NCBI GenBank assembly: GCA_022775005.1
Contig: JALFJR010000047.1
Span: 20,325 to 84,324 of the forward strand
Length of the DNA stretch: 64,000 nt
Direction of reading: 5' to 3'
DNA from: Parabacteroides sp.
Lineage (GTDB): Bacteria; Bacteroidota; Bacteroidia; Bacteroidales; Tannerellaceae
Both the position numbers and the translations under genes were made by a program. How positions within the stretch are numbered: the first letter of the stretch is position 1; the number at the start of each line of letters is the position of its first letter. Positions 53,250 to 62,800 of the stretch are shown piece after piece. The notes below the pieces were generated by a model, which did no database searches, had not been told where the DNA came from, and saw only the letters and a list, made by a program, of their open reading frames with translations.

Positions 53250-54521
53250 TTAGAGATCAAATCCAATGTCACGACGGAAATACTTCTTCTCGAACTGGAT
53301 CGCTTTCGCTCCGGCAAAAGATTTCGCTAATGCCTCTTCTTTGTTGGCTCCGTATGAGCTAACCGCAATCACACGACCACCGTTGGTCACCAATTGACCC
53401 TCTGCCATCTTCGTGCCCGCATGGAATAGGATGCTTTCCGGATCTACCTGCTCGATACCGCTGATTGCCTTACCCTTCTCATAGGCCTCTGGATAACCTC
53501 CACTGACCAACATCACCGTGACTGCCGCACGCGGATCCTGTTTCAGTTCACGGTTAGCCAAATCTCCTGCGGCTACACCTTCCATCAGATCGACCAAATC
53601 ATTAGCAATGCGCAACATCACTACCTCTGTCTCCGGATCTCCCATACGGCAATTGTATTCAATCACCATCGGCTCCCCCTTGACATTGATCAAGCCTAAG
53701 AAAATGAATCCTTTATAATCGATGCCTTCGGCTTGCAGTCCCTCAATGGTCGGACGGATGATGCGGCTATCCACCTTCTCCATGAAGGTCTCGTCCGCAA
53801 ACGGAACAGGTGAAACTGCACCCATACCACCAGTATTCAAACCTACATTGCCTTCGCCAATGCGCTTGTAATCTTTCGCTACGGGAAGTACCTTGTAGTC
53901 CTTGCCATCAGTCAAAACGAAGACTGAGCATTCGATACCATCCAAGAACTCCTCGATGACAACCGTTTTGCTGGCATCGCCAAACATACCACCTAACATA
54001 TCGCCTAACTCTTTCTTGGCCTCGGCTAAGTTGTCGATGATCAACACGCCTTTGCCTGCCGCCAAGCCATCCGCTTTCAATACATAGGGTGCTGATAGCT
54101 GCTCCAAGAAAGCATAACCTTCCTCTAAGTTCGCTGCGGAGATACTCTTGTAACGAGCGGTTGGGATATGGTGACGCATCATAAAGGCCTTGGCGAAATC
54201 CTTGCTGCCCTCCAACTGTGCACCCGCTTTGCTGGGACCAATCACAGGAATAGCAGCCAACGCCTCATCCTGCTTGAAGTAATCGTAGATACCTTTTACC
54301 AAGGGATCCTCCGGTCCTACTACGACCATCTGCACCTCATGGGTCAATACAAAGGCCTTGATCGCATCGAAATCATCGGCTTTCATATTGACATTGGTAC
54401 CAACTAAGGCTGTTCCCGCATTTCCGGGAGCAATAAATAACTGATCTACTTTCGGACTTTGTGCGATTTTCCATGCGATCGCATGTTCACGTCCGCCTGA
54501 TCCTACCAATAATATATTCAT
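53250..54521 (-). CDS. purD: Phosphoribosylamine--glycine ligase
   Basis: 423 residues. N-terminal [20 protein letters not shown] and FIAPGNAGT, then the ATP-grasp domain with [16 protein letters not shown] and [17 protein letters not shown], and [11 protein letters not shown], the GARS signature, followed by the C-terminal domain. It performs the second step of purine synthesis, making glycinamide ribonucleotide. It lies 36 bases after the DPP IV-like gene on the same strand, an unusual neighbour for purD. Confidence 0.95.
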   Translation of the reverse strand: MNILLVGSGGREHAIAWKIAQSPKVDQLFIAPGNAGTALVGTNVNMKADDFDAIKAFVLTHEVQMVVVGPEDPLVKGIYDYFKQDEALAAIPVIGPSKAGAQLEGSKDFAKAFMMRHHIPTARYKSISAANLEEGYAFLEQLSAPYVLKADGLAAGKGVLIIDNLAEAKKELGDMLGGMFGDASKTVVIEEFLDGIECSVFVLTDGKDYKVLPVAKDYKRIGEGNVGLNTGGMGAVSPVPFADETFMEKVDSRIIRPTIEGLQAEGIDYKGFIFLGLINVKGEPMVIEYNCRMGDPETEVVMLRIANDLVDLMEGVAAGDLANRELKQDPRAAVTVMLVSGGYPEAYEKGKAISGIEQVDPESILFHAGTKMAEGQLVTNGGRVIAVSSYGANKEEALAKSFAGAKAIQFEKKYFRRDIGFDL

Positions 54522-54557
54522 CGTTCTTCTTTTTAAGATTTCTATGTTCAGTTGTTT

Positions 54558-56762
54558 TTATTTCAAGTAATCGTCAAAATAGCGGGTGATCTTCTCATGC
54601 AGATGAGGCCGGTCCTTGCCGATTACGTTGTGCTGGTGCCGTGGATAGACGAAGTAATCCGGATAGGTGTTGGCATCCACGCAGGCTTTCAAGAAGCCCA
54701 AACTGTGCTGCCAAACGACTACGGGATCCACATCGCCATGAATCAGCAGCAGATGCCCTTTGAGATTGCCCGCCTTTAATTTCAGGTTGGCATTCTTGTA
54801 CCCCTCCGGGTTATCTTGTGGCCGATCCATATACCGTTCGCCATACATAATCTCATAGTTGCTCCAATCGATCACCGGTCCTCCAGCCACACCTACCTTA
54901 AATACGTTGGGATAGGTCAACATCAGGTTGGTGGTCATGAAGCCGCCATAGCTCCAGCCATGTACACCGATCCGATCTGCGTCCACGTAGGGAAGGGATT
55001 TAAGAAAAGCTACGCCTTGCATTTGGTCGGCCATCTCGTTCACACCCAGATTACGGTGGATCACACTCTCGAAAGCATGTCCCCGATTGGCAGATCCCCG
55101 TCCGTCAACCGTGAAAAGTACATAGCCGCGCAAGGCCATGTAAATATCCCATCCGCGCACACCGTGCATCCAATCGCCAGTCACTAATTGCGCATGGGGA
55201 CCTCCATAGACATAGACAATGGTTGGATACTTTTTGTTCGGATCCAAATCGGGAGGGAGGGTCAACCGATAGTTGAGCTTTGTTTTCCCATCGGCCGCCG
55301 TGAGCGTGCCGGTTTGGATCTTCGGCATTCGGTAGCCTTTATAGGGATCGGGTGCTGTTAGCAAGGTTCGCACCACTTTTGCCTCTTTTACTCGAATGAG
55401 ATCGATCTCTCGGGGAACGGTTGAAGAGCTGACATTGTCGAGGGCGTATGCGCCTGACGGAGAGAGCTTCCAGTTATGTACACCTACCTTCCAACTGAGG
55501 CAGTTCATAAGCTCACGTTCCTTCAGGTTCACCTCCCACACATAGCGCGATAAGCCGTTGCTGTGCATGCTGGGGGAGACCGGATGAGGAGCGGTACCTT
55601 CGATGATCAGTTTATTGCCACCTTCACTGAATCCCAATATGCGGGTCACTACCCACTCGCCACCGGTCAACTTGCGCAGCTCGTTGCCATCGGTATCAAA
55701 GAGATAAAGATGATTATAGCCGTCCGCTTCGGTTTGCCAGATGAACTTGTTCGGGTCATTCGGCAAGAAGAGGATGGGCTGTTGTGGCTCCACATAGCGA
55801 TGATCGCTTTCTGTGATCAATACCGCCTCTCGCTCTCCGGTCTCTGCGGAATAGCGCACCAAGTGTTGCTCGTTCTGCTCTCGGTTCAGCTCGATGAGGT
55901 AGATGCTTCGTTCATCGGGGCTCCAGGCGATGTTGGTCAGGTATTTCTCTTTAGGCAATCCGGTTTTCAACCAGATGGTTTTCCCGGTTGCTAACTGATA
56001 AATACCCACTGTCACCTCATGGCTCTTCATGCCTGCCATCGGGTATTTATGGGGCACTAAGGTAGCACATCGGCTATCAATATTGACCAAGGGATAGGTT
56101 GTCACCATCCGTTCGTCCATCCGGTAAAAGGCCAAGGCATTTCCTTTGGGTGACCAGAATGTACCTTTCGTGATACCAAATTCCCGTTGATGCACCGCCT
56201 GCCCGCATACAATGCCCTCCTCTTGTTCGTTGGTGACGATCGTCGTATCGCCCTTGGGAGAAAGTAAGAAGAGGTTATTGCCGTTGGTGTAGGCAAAGTA
56301 TTGATTAGCCGTGCAGAAATCGAGGTTGTTCCATGCTGCCTTTAGTGCATAATCTGCCGTAACCTTTTGTTTCTGATAGTCATAATGAATCTGGTGGTTA
56401 TGACTGTTGAAGGCCAAGATCGTGCTATGTGTATCTAGCGCAAAAGGCACAGTGAAAGTCGGCAGTTTGCCCACTGTAGGCAGACTTGCCTGTGTGAGCG
56501 CCTGGTTTAACTGTTCACGGGTGAAAAGTACCTGCTCCTTTTTCTCTGGCAGGGCACCCCATACACTGTCGCCCTTCACGTAGAAATAGCGCTCACCGCA
56601 CCAATTGAGCTGTTTCAATGTTTTGGGAACGAAACGGCTGTAGCTCTTCCCGCCGGGAATGAGATCATGCAGCGTCAGCTCCTTTTCTTGTGCGGTGACA
56701 GCCATAGCCAATAGCAATGTATAAAAGACAGTTAGCAGTTGTATCCACTTAATCCTCATCAT
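54558..56762 (-). CDS. Dipeptidyl-peptidase IV family serine peptidase (S9B)
   Basis: 734 residues from the ATG at 56762. The signal peptide (MMRIKWIQLLTVFYTLLLAMAVTAQ) is followed by a beta-propeller (about 60-480) and an alpha/beta hydrolase with GVHGWSYGGFMTT (Ser), LLLIHGDVDPVVVWQHS (Asp) and the C-terminal PRHQHNVIGKDRPHLHEKI region carrying the His. It is a probable envelope dipeptidyl peptidase. The 904-residue track frame is artificial: its first 170 residues are the shadow of the adjacent methyltransferase gene. The real start overlaps that gene's stop by 14 bases. Confidence 0.9.
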   Translation of the reverse strand: MMRIKWIQLLTVFYTLLLAMAVTAQEKELTLHDLIPGGKSYSRFVPKTLKQLNWCGERYFYVKGDSVWGALPEKKEQVLFTREQLNQALTQASLPTVGKLPTFTVPFALDTHSTILAFNSHNHQIHYDYQKQKVTADYALKAAWNNLDFCTANQYFAYTNGNNLFLLSPKGDTTIVTNEQEEGIVCGQAVHQREFGITKGTFWSPKGNALAFYRMDERMVTTYPLVNIDSRCATLVPHKYPMAGMKSHEVTVGIYQLATGKTIWLKTGLPKEKYLTNIAWSPDERSIYLIELNREQNEQHLVRYSAETGEREAVLITESDHRYVEPQQPILFLPNDPNKFIWQTEADGYNHLYLFDTDGNELRKLTGGEWVVTRILGFSEGGNKLIIEGTAPHPVSPSMHSNGLSRYVWEVNLKERELMNCLSWKVGVHNWKLSPSGAYALDNVSSSTVPREIDLIRVKEAKVVRTLLTAPDPYKGYRMPKIQTGTLTAADGKTKLNYRLTLPPDLDPNKKYPTIVYVYGGPHAQLVTGDWMHGVRGWDIYMALRGYVLFTVDGRGSANRGHAFESVIHRNLGVNEMADQMQGVAFLKSLPYVDADRIGVHGWSYGGFMTTNLMLTYPNVFKVGVAGGPVIDWSNYEIMYGERYMDRPQDNPEGYKNANLKLKAGNLKGHLLLIHGDVDPVVVWQHSLGFLKACVDANTYPDYFVYPRHQHNVIGKDRPHLHEKITRYFDDYLK

Positions 56763-58353
56763 CCTCTCCGAAATCTCTTTTGAAGTTGGGTTTACCTCCT
56801 CGTTTGTCGAACGAGCGCTTGCCCTCTCGTTTGTGATCATTTTTCTTGTCACGCTTGAAGTCGCCAAACGGTTTTTTCCGATCACCGAAATCCCGCTTGC
56901 GATCCCGATCGCCGAACGACTTCTTGTGATCGCCATGCGGCTTCTCCTCTTCACTGCGATAACGCATCTTGGCGGGACGGCCTTCCCCTCTGCGACGGAA
57001 ATCCGCGTCTTCCTCCTTCTCCTCTCGGGGGCGACGGCGGCCCGGCATGGCAGCCATGCGCTCTTCCTCATTTTCGCTGTGGGCAGCGGCAAAACGGCGC
57101 TCCGGGCGGTCCATCCGGCGGCTGAAGTCGGGACGATCGGTCTTGTTGAAACGTTGTTCCCGTGGGGGACGCTGCTCCCGCTCGCCTTCTCGCTCATTGA
57201 GGGCCTTCTTATAATCTTTGTTTTTACCCTCGAACAGTTCATAACAACGATACTCACATTCCAACGAGCCATTCATCAGTTTCATCTTCTCGCAGGGACG
57301 CAGGCCGATCTTCTCGAAGCACTCCTCCTTGTAGCTGATGATCCATGCTTGATAACCGGTGAAGACATGTTTCAGTCGTTCACCGATGATGGCATACAAT
57401 CCCATCAAGTCATGCGACGAGATACGCTCGCCATAGGGTGGATTCATCACCAAGATACCGGGCTGCGGTGCCTCTTGATACTGCTGGAAAGGCATAGCCT
57501 TCAGGTTAATGTATTTCACCAATCCTGCGCTGCGGATATTCTCCAACGCAATGTCGATCGCTTGTTGGGAGATGTCGGAGCCATAGCAATGGAACTCAAA
57601 CGGACGCTCTTGGCTGTCATCGTTATAGATTCGGTCGAACAACTCCTCATCATAGTCAATCCACTTCTGGAAAGCGAATTCCTTGCGATAGATACCCGGT
57701 GCGATGTTGAGTGCGATCATAGCCGCCTCGATCAGCAGTGTGCCTGAGCCACACATCGGGTCCACGAAGTTCGACTCGCCTTTCCAACCGGTTTTCAGGA
57801 TCATGCCGGCTGCTAACACCTCATTGAGGGGTGCCTCGGTTTGATCCACACGATAACCGCGCTTGTGTAAAGACTCGCCGGAGCTGTCGATCGAAAGCGT
57901 ACAGTCGTTGTGGGAGATATGGATGTTGATATACAGATCTGGATTATTCACACGCACGGAGGGACGCTTCTGGAACTTCTCGATAAAGTAATCAACAATA
58001 GCATCTTTCGTGCGATAAGCCACGAACTTCGAGTGGTTGAAGTCCTCCGAATAGATAACGGAATCAATGGCGAAGGTCTTGTCTAATGTCAGGTATTTCT
58101 CCCACTCGATCTTCTTCACCTCTTTATAAACCGTATCCGCATCTTTTGCCTTGAAATGATAGATCGGCTTTAGGATGCGTAGGGCGGTGCGGCAACAGAA
58201 ATTCGCCTTGTAAAGCAACTCCTTGTCTCCCGTGAAAGATACCATGCGCCGACCTAATTGCAGGTCGTTGGCGCCCAAGGCTAATAATTCTCCGGCCAAG
58301 ATCTCCTCTAATCCGTACAGCGTCTTAGCCACCATTTCAAATGTCTCGTTCAT
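56749..58353 (-). CDS. THUMP-domain class I RNA methyltransferase (RlmL-N-like) with basic tail
   Basis: 534 residues. THUMP region about 60-170 (RTALRILKPIYHFKAKDADTVYKEV), then a SAM methyltransferase domain with FVDPMCGSGTLLIEAAM and the catalytic loop ILVMNPPYGERIS. It is similar to the N2-guanine rRNA methyltransferases of the RlmL/RlmKL group; the exact site is not known. After residue 390 about 140 residues are almost only Arg, Lys, Asp, Glu, Gly and Phe (for example RDRKRDFGDRKKPFGDF, KRSFDKRGGKPNFKRDFG), a disordered RNA-binding type tail that is not part of the usual enzyme. Its 3' end overlaps the next gene. Confidence 0.88.
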   Translation of the reverse strand: MNETFEMVAKTLYGLEEILAGELLALGANDLQLGRRMVSFTGDKELLYKANFCCRTALRILKPIYHFKAKDADTVYKEVKKIEWEKYLTLDKTFAIDSVIYSEDFNHSKFVAYRTKDAIVDYFIEKFQKRPSVRVNNPDLYINIHISHNDCTLSIDSSGESLHKRGYRVDQTEAPLNEVLAAGMILKTGWKGESNFVDPMCGSGTLLIEAAMIALNIAPGIYRKEFAFQKWIDYDEELFDRIYNDDSQERPFEFHCYGSDISQQAIDIALENIRSAGLVKYINLKAMPFQQYQEAPQPGILVMNPPYGERISSHDLMGLYAIIGERLKHVFTGYQAWIISYKEECFEKIGLRPCEKMKLMNGSLECEYRCYELFEGKNKDYKKALNEREGEREQRPPREQRFNKTDRPDFSRRMDRPERRFAAAHSENEEERMAAMPGRRRPREEKEEDADFRRRGEGRPAKMRYRSEEEKPHGDHKKSFGDRDRKRDFGDRKKPFGDFKRDKKNDHKREGKRSFDKRGGKPNFKRDFGEDDED

Positions 58354-58388
58354 TTTAATGTATGTAGTGATGAATAAATATTGTTTGC

Positions 58389-59294
58389 TTACATAAGTTT
58401 GTTCTCTCTTTCCGGTTGGCTGACCGTGGCTCCGGCCGGCACATCCTCTGCCACCCAGACGTTACCGCAGATGGTCGCACCGTCACCAATATGGATTTTG
58501 CCAATCAGCGTTGCGTTGGAATAGACCGTGACGTGATCGCCTAAGATCGGATGGCGGGCAACTCCTCTGATTGTGTTTCCCTTCTCGTCGGGTGGCAATT
58601 TCGCTCCAGCCAAGCTAACCCCTTGGAAAATGCGTACATAGTTGCCAATCACACTCGTCTCGCCTATGACAGTGCCTGTGCCGTGGTCGATCGAGAAATG
58701 ATGACCGATCGTTGCGCCCGGATGGATGTCAATACCGGTTTCCGAATGGGCCATTTCTGTGATCATGCGGGGGATGAAGGGCACTTTCAGCTGATAGAGC
58801 GTATGGGCGATCCGATAATTGCAGATTGCTCGGAAACCCGGATAGCAAAAGATGACCTCTCCCGGATTCTGCGCGGCGGGATCGTTGTCGAACATGGCCT
58901 CCGCATCGGTCGCCAACAGGCTACGTAACGCAGGCAAGCCGCAGATAAACGCCTCGGCAATCTGTTCTGCCTTTGCTTTAGCCGCTTGGGAGGCGATTGT
59001 TTGCGAAGCATTCGCGAAGCACAATCCTGCATAGATCTGTTTGGAAAGTCCAGCGAACAGTTGTTCGACAGATACGCCTGTGTGAAAACGAATCGTTTGG
59101 CCGGTGATACGCGCCTGACCGTAATACCCGGGGAATAGAATAGCACGGCAGAGCTCCACCAAAGATTGCAGCACTTTGCCGGAGGGTAGCTCCTCCTCTT
59201 CGCAATAGGCATGAAATAGTTGCGTGTAAGAGCCCTCGTCCGAAAGCCGCTCAACCGTATCGCGCAGTGCGTCGTTATGCCTTTGTCTGTCCAT
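58389..59294 (-). CDS. cysE: Serine O-acetyltransferase
   Basis: 301 residues from the ATG at 59294. The N-terminal helical domain is followed by a left-handed beta-helix: GIDIHPGATIGHHFSIDHGTGTVIGETSVIGNYVRIFQGVSLAG and RHPILGDHVTVYSNATLIGKIHIGDGATICGNVWVAEDVPAGATV. The H-x-x-x-x-x-G-x-G and DHGTG motifs are those of serine acetyltransferase, which makes O-acetylserine for cysteine. The track start at 59318 lies next to the promoter box, so I prefer the second ATG. First in the six-gene run. Confidence 0.9.
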   Translation of the reverse strand: MDRQRHNDALRDTVERLSDEGSYTQLFHAYCEEEELPSGKVLQSLVELCRAILFPGYYGQARITGQTIRFHTGVSVEQLFAGLSKQIYAGLCFANASQTIASQAAKAKAEQIAEAFICGLPALRSLLATDAEAMFDNDPAAQNPGEVIFCYPGFRAICNYRIAHTLYQLKVPFIPRMITEMAHSETGIDIHPGATIGHHFSIDHGTGTVIGETSVIGNYVRIFQGVSLAGAKLPPDEKGNTIRGVARHPILGDHVTVYSNATLIGKIHIGDGATICGNVWVAEDVPAGATVSQPERENKLM

Positions 59295-59324
59295 TATATA
59301 GAAGCCATGCTTTTTCAATGGGGC

Positions 59325-59332
59325 AAAAATAG
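59325..59332 (-). promoter_or_regulatory. -7 box of the cysE operon
   Basis: CAAAAATA on the plus strand reads TATTTTTG on the minus strand, 30 bases upstream of the ATG at 59294. Confidence 0.45.
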
Positions 59333-59478
59333 TATTTTATTTGTGAAAGAACGATGCGAATCGAGCAGGAACTTTGAAAAATGCCAAAATAGTCTTTATG
59401 CGACCAACAATCGAGGGAAAAGATCCGTTATATAAGCGAATGAGTAATGAAACACATAGTTATAAACGAAGAAGTAAT

Positions 59479-59685
59479 ATGATGAATTTTGAGAGGATCA
59501 AAGAGAATAGCAAAGCCGTCTATCAGGTGATACGCCAGGTTTACAGTTGTACATTCAACGAGTTACAACGTCTTACGCGATTGAGCAGCACAGACCTCTG
59601 CTTAGCACTGGCTCAGTTGTTGCGGGATAGTAAAATCGAACAAGGCAAAAACAACCTTGGTGTCTATTATCAATTGGCCGCCTGA
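59479..59685 (+). CDS. Small winged helix-turn-helix protein (DUF2582-like)
   Basis: 68 residues: NFERIKENSKAVYQVIRQV (first helix), CTFNELQRLTRLSSTDLCLALAQLLRDSKIEQ (helix-turn-helix) and KNNLGVYYQL (wing). This size and pattern match small Bacteroidetes winged-helix proteins of the DUF2582 type. The role, transcriptional or otherwise, is not known. The track start at 59374 adds a 35-residue N-terminus with no family support; the double ATG at 59479/59482 fits better. It is divergent from cysE and ends in an intrinsic terminator. Confidence 0.7.
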   Translation: MMNFERIKENSKAVYQVIRQVYSCTFNELQRLTRLSSTDLCLALAQLLRDSKIEQGKNNLGVYYQLAA

Positions 59686-59709
59686 TAGCATAAGCTATAA
59701 GTGAATGAA

Positions 59710-59765
59710 AAAGAGTCGCAAAGCGTAGTCGGATTCCGACCCTCGCTTTGCGGCTCTTTTTATAT
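59710..59765 (+). terminator. Intrinsic terminator of the winged-helix gene
   Basis: AAAGAGTCGCAAAGCG (59710-59725) pairs with CGCTTTGCGGCTCTTT (59744-59759) with one G-T pair, followed by TTATATTT. Confidence 0.88.
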
Positions 59766-59770
59766 TTAGA

Positions 59771-59821
59771 AGTTAGGAATGATGATTTAGGAATGATGAT
59801 TTATTCCCCCAATTCCTAACT
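59771..59821. repeat. Inverted repeat with TTAGGAATGATGA tandem arm
   Basis: AGTTAGGAAT (59771-59780) and ATTCCTAACT (59812-59821) are reverse complements; TTAGGAATGATGATT occurs twice in the left part (59774 and 59787) and CTAACTCCTAATTCCT in the right. Same kind as the junction at 42424. Confidence 0.6.
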
Positions 59822-59830
59822 CCTAATTCC

Positions 59831-62800
59831 TCACTTCACAATGACTTTCTCAGTGAGGCGATCGTTGCCCTTTTGGATAGCGACGATATAGATACCTGCC
59901 TTGGCCGGCATCTGTGTGAGGTAAGAAACCTCGTCGTTGAAGAGCAACTGGCCTGCTACGGAGTAGATCGCTACCTGCAGCGGCTCTGCCGGAGCTACCA
60001 CAATCGCGCCCTTCACCGTGTAGAGCTGTGAACCTTCAGAGATGGCCTCGATGCCAGTCGGCGTCTCGCTCAATGTCAGGCTCTTCTTCACGAGCAGCGT
60101 ACCCAATGCGTTGTAAGCGGCTGTCTCCACATAGTAAGACTTGCCCTCCTCCAAGCCGGTCAGGTTGAAGCTGATCGTTGTCGCTTTCAGCTTACCGTCC
60201 TTATCAAACTCATAGATCTTCAGCGGCGTGCTGTCGGTCTTCTTCGCATAGAGGAACAACTTATAGCTGGTTGCACCCGAAATCTTCTCCCAAGTGATCA
60301 CCGCTGTTGTTGCTGTACGCTCTGCTACCACCGGATTCGATACGGTCGGGATCTCGGGTTCGGGATCAGGATCAGAGCTTCCACCACCTTCATCAGGAAT
60401 GATTGGAGCCACATATTCTTTCGTTGTAGCCACGATCATTACCGTCGTACCATTGGCCACGGTGTAAGTGCCTCCATTCGAGAAGCTACTACCGTTTACC
60501 TTCAATGACTCTAATATGTAGCCATTCTCAGGTGTCACAGTGATGGTCAATACATCTCCATTTGCGATCAAGTCTCCTGATTGCAAGACGGTTTCACCTC
60601 GTTTTACCGTCAAAGTCGCATGTTCAGGCTGTGTGAAAGTCACGGCTTGTACATCGCTTACGGTCACATTAGCTTGAATACTACTTACTTCATTGAAGTT
60701 AGCTGCGTCGCTTGGAATAAATTTCATGTTGGCTGTTCCGTTTGTGGTAAACGTCGCATTCGGATTTTCCCAAACGAATGTACCATCTGTGGTGGAAGCA
60801 CCACCCGACAGCGCAGCCGTCGAAAGTAAAGCACCTTTCAAAACAGTAGCTGATGGTGCAGTTGCAGTCGGTGTCGCCTTTCCGATCACCAAAGCACCGC
60901 TATGCAACTGTCGATAAGCCTGATAGGTATCGTCCTCTTCACGTGTGATCAACAGATCATACGTACCTGCATTGATCGGGCTGACCGTGATGCCATTCTG
61001 TTGCACACTGTAATTCCAGCCCGTTGTTACATCCGTAGCACTGATCGTTACACTCTTTACCGTTCCATCGTAAACCAAATTATTGGTTCCTGAAATAGTT
61101 GGATTCAAAGATGCTTTTGCCTCGAATTCAGCAGATACCGTAATATCGGCTGTAGGTGTAACAGTGAAACTACCATCAGCCTGTGCTGTCTGAACTTCGT
61201 TACCGATCTTCAAGCTCTTCAACTTATAGCCAACAGCAGGAGTTGCATAGATCGTTAACTCACTACCGCTAAGAGCATTATTGCTCTCATTATTTACGAT
61301 CTGCAAGTTACCATCCCAAACGGAGATCGTACCAGAGCCGTCAGTAGGTTGATTAATTTTCACATTAATATTCATTGCGCTACCCGGCAAGCAATAGCCC
61401 TGTGCATAGTTGTCGCTGGAAGGTGTGAAGATCGCATACTGATCTTCTGCTGCTCTTAGGATAGGCTTCACGGGATTTTCAGGTTTTGCTCCGCTACTCC
61501 AAGTTCCAGCCACGGAAGCTTTACCACCCTTGTCATCTTCTGCCGATGGTGCAGCATTCGGTCTTGCTGTGATAATCACCGGAGCTTTCGTGATGGTTAA
61601 CGTTTTTGTTGCGGAGAAAGCTTTGTAGTTCTCATCCTCAGCACGAGTAATGAGCACATCATACTCACCGGCATCTGTCGGAGTGCCTACTTCTATACCA
61701 TTCTTCTTGTAGGTTACGTTCACATTCGTCAATCCAGCTGGAGTGGTCTTGACAACAAATGCTTGTGCACGACCATTATAGACGTAAGATTGATTTTCTC
61801 CTAAAATCTTCACCTCAGCCTTGGCTTCTACAATATATTTAACAGTCATATCGCCCGTTACGATAAAGGAGCCATTGGCGGGTACCTCCTTCTCATTTAC
61901 CATCATGGCAATGCCCTTGTAACCTGCGCTCAAAGAGCTGGTGTAAGTTACTACTTCTCCATAGAATAAACTACTTGTCTTGCTTACGGTCAACGTATAG
62001 CCAGTACCACTTGTTGGAGTAGTGACTGTGTAGGTCTCTTGATCAAAGCTGGCTGTAATTGTTACATCCGCATTGATTGTCTTTTCTTCACGGGCTTGTT
62101 CAGAACTTGCCAACTTATAACCCTTATTCGGTGTACGCTCAATGATGATTACCGTACCATCAGCTACTTCGCTACCAGCCACGATCTCTTTACCCGTTGT
62201 TTTGTCAGTCAAGCGGATTGTTTCGCCGGCCGGTTGCGTTACTGTAATCTTCTTTGGTGTAGCTGGTTTAGCCGCCAAAGTTGCTGTAATCGTTGTATTG
62301 GCATCCAAGAAGATTTCGCCCTTCACCAAAGCAGAACCGGTGGTTGTGATGGCTTCAGCGGTATAACCGTCATTAGCCGAAACCTCTACAGTCAAAACGG
62401 TTCCATAATCCAAGGTTGCACCGCTGGTTACAGTTGCTGATCCATTCTTCACGGTCAGTGTACCGTTTTCAGGGTTGGTGTAGTTCACGGTGAATTTCTT
62501 CTTTGCAAACTCTGCGATCAGCTCTTCATCTTTGGTGACCGTATAAGTAAGGCTGCTGTTATCCAAGCCTTTCCAGCCGGTAAAGGTATAACCCTCGTCT
62601 GGAGTTACAGTCAGCGTGAGTCGAGTGTCCTTCTCATAATGATCTGAAGCACTCTTGTTGTTGATCGTCGCTTTTCCGTTTGCGCTCACACCGGTCTTCA
62701 CTGTGAAATAGCGTTTTGCAGTTGCCTTAATTGTGCCGGTTGCGATGTCCATCTCAGCCAAGTTGGACGGCGTAAAGATGTAGGTCAATGTGTTCTCTCC

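Noticed and set aside
56763-57272. N-terminal 170 residues of the 904-residue ORF
   Set aside because: They are a shadow of the methyltransferase gene; the real DPP IV-like protein begins with a signal peptide at 56762.
56833-57747. 304-residue plus-strand ORF with hydrophobic stretches
   Set aside because: Antisense to the charged tail and catalytic domain of the THUMP methyltransferase; its apparent membrane helices are the complement of Arg/Lys/Asp codons.
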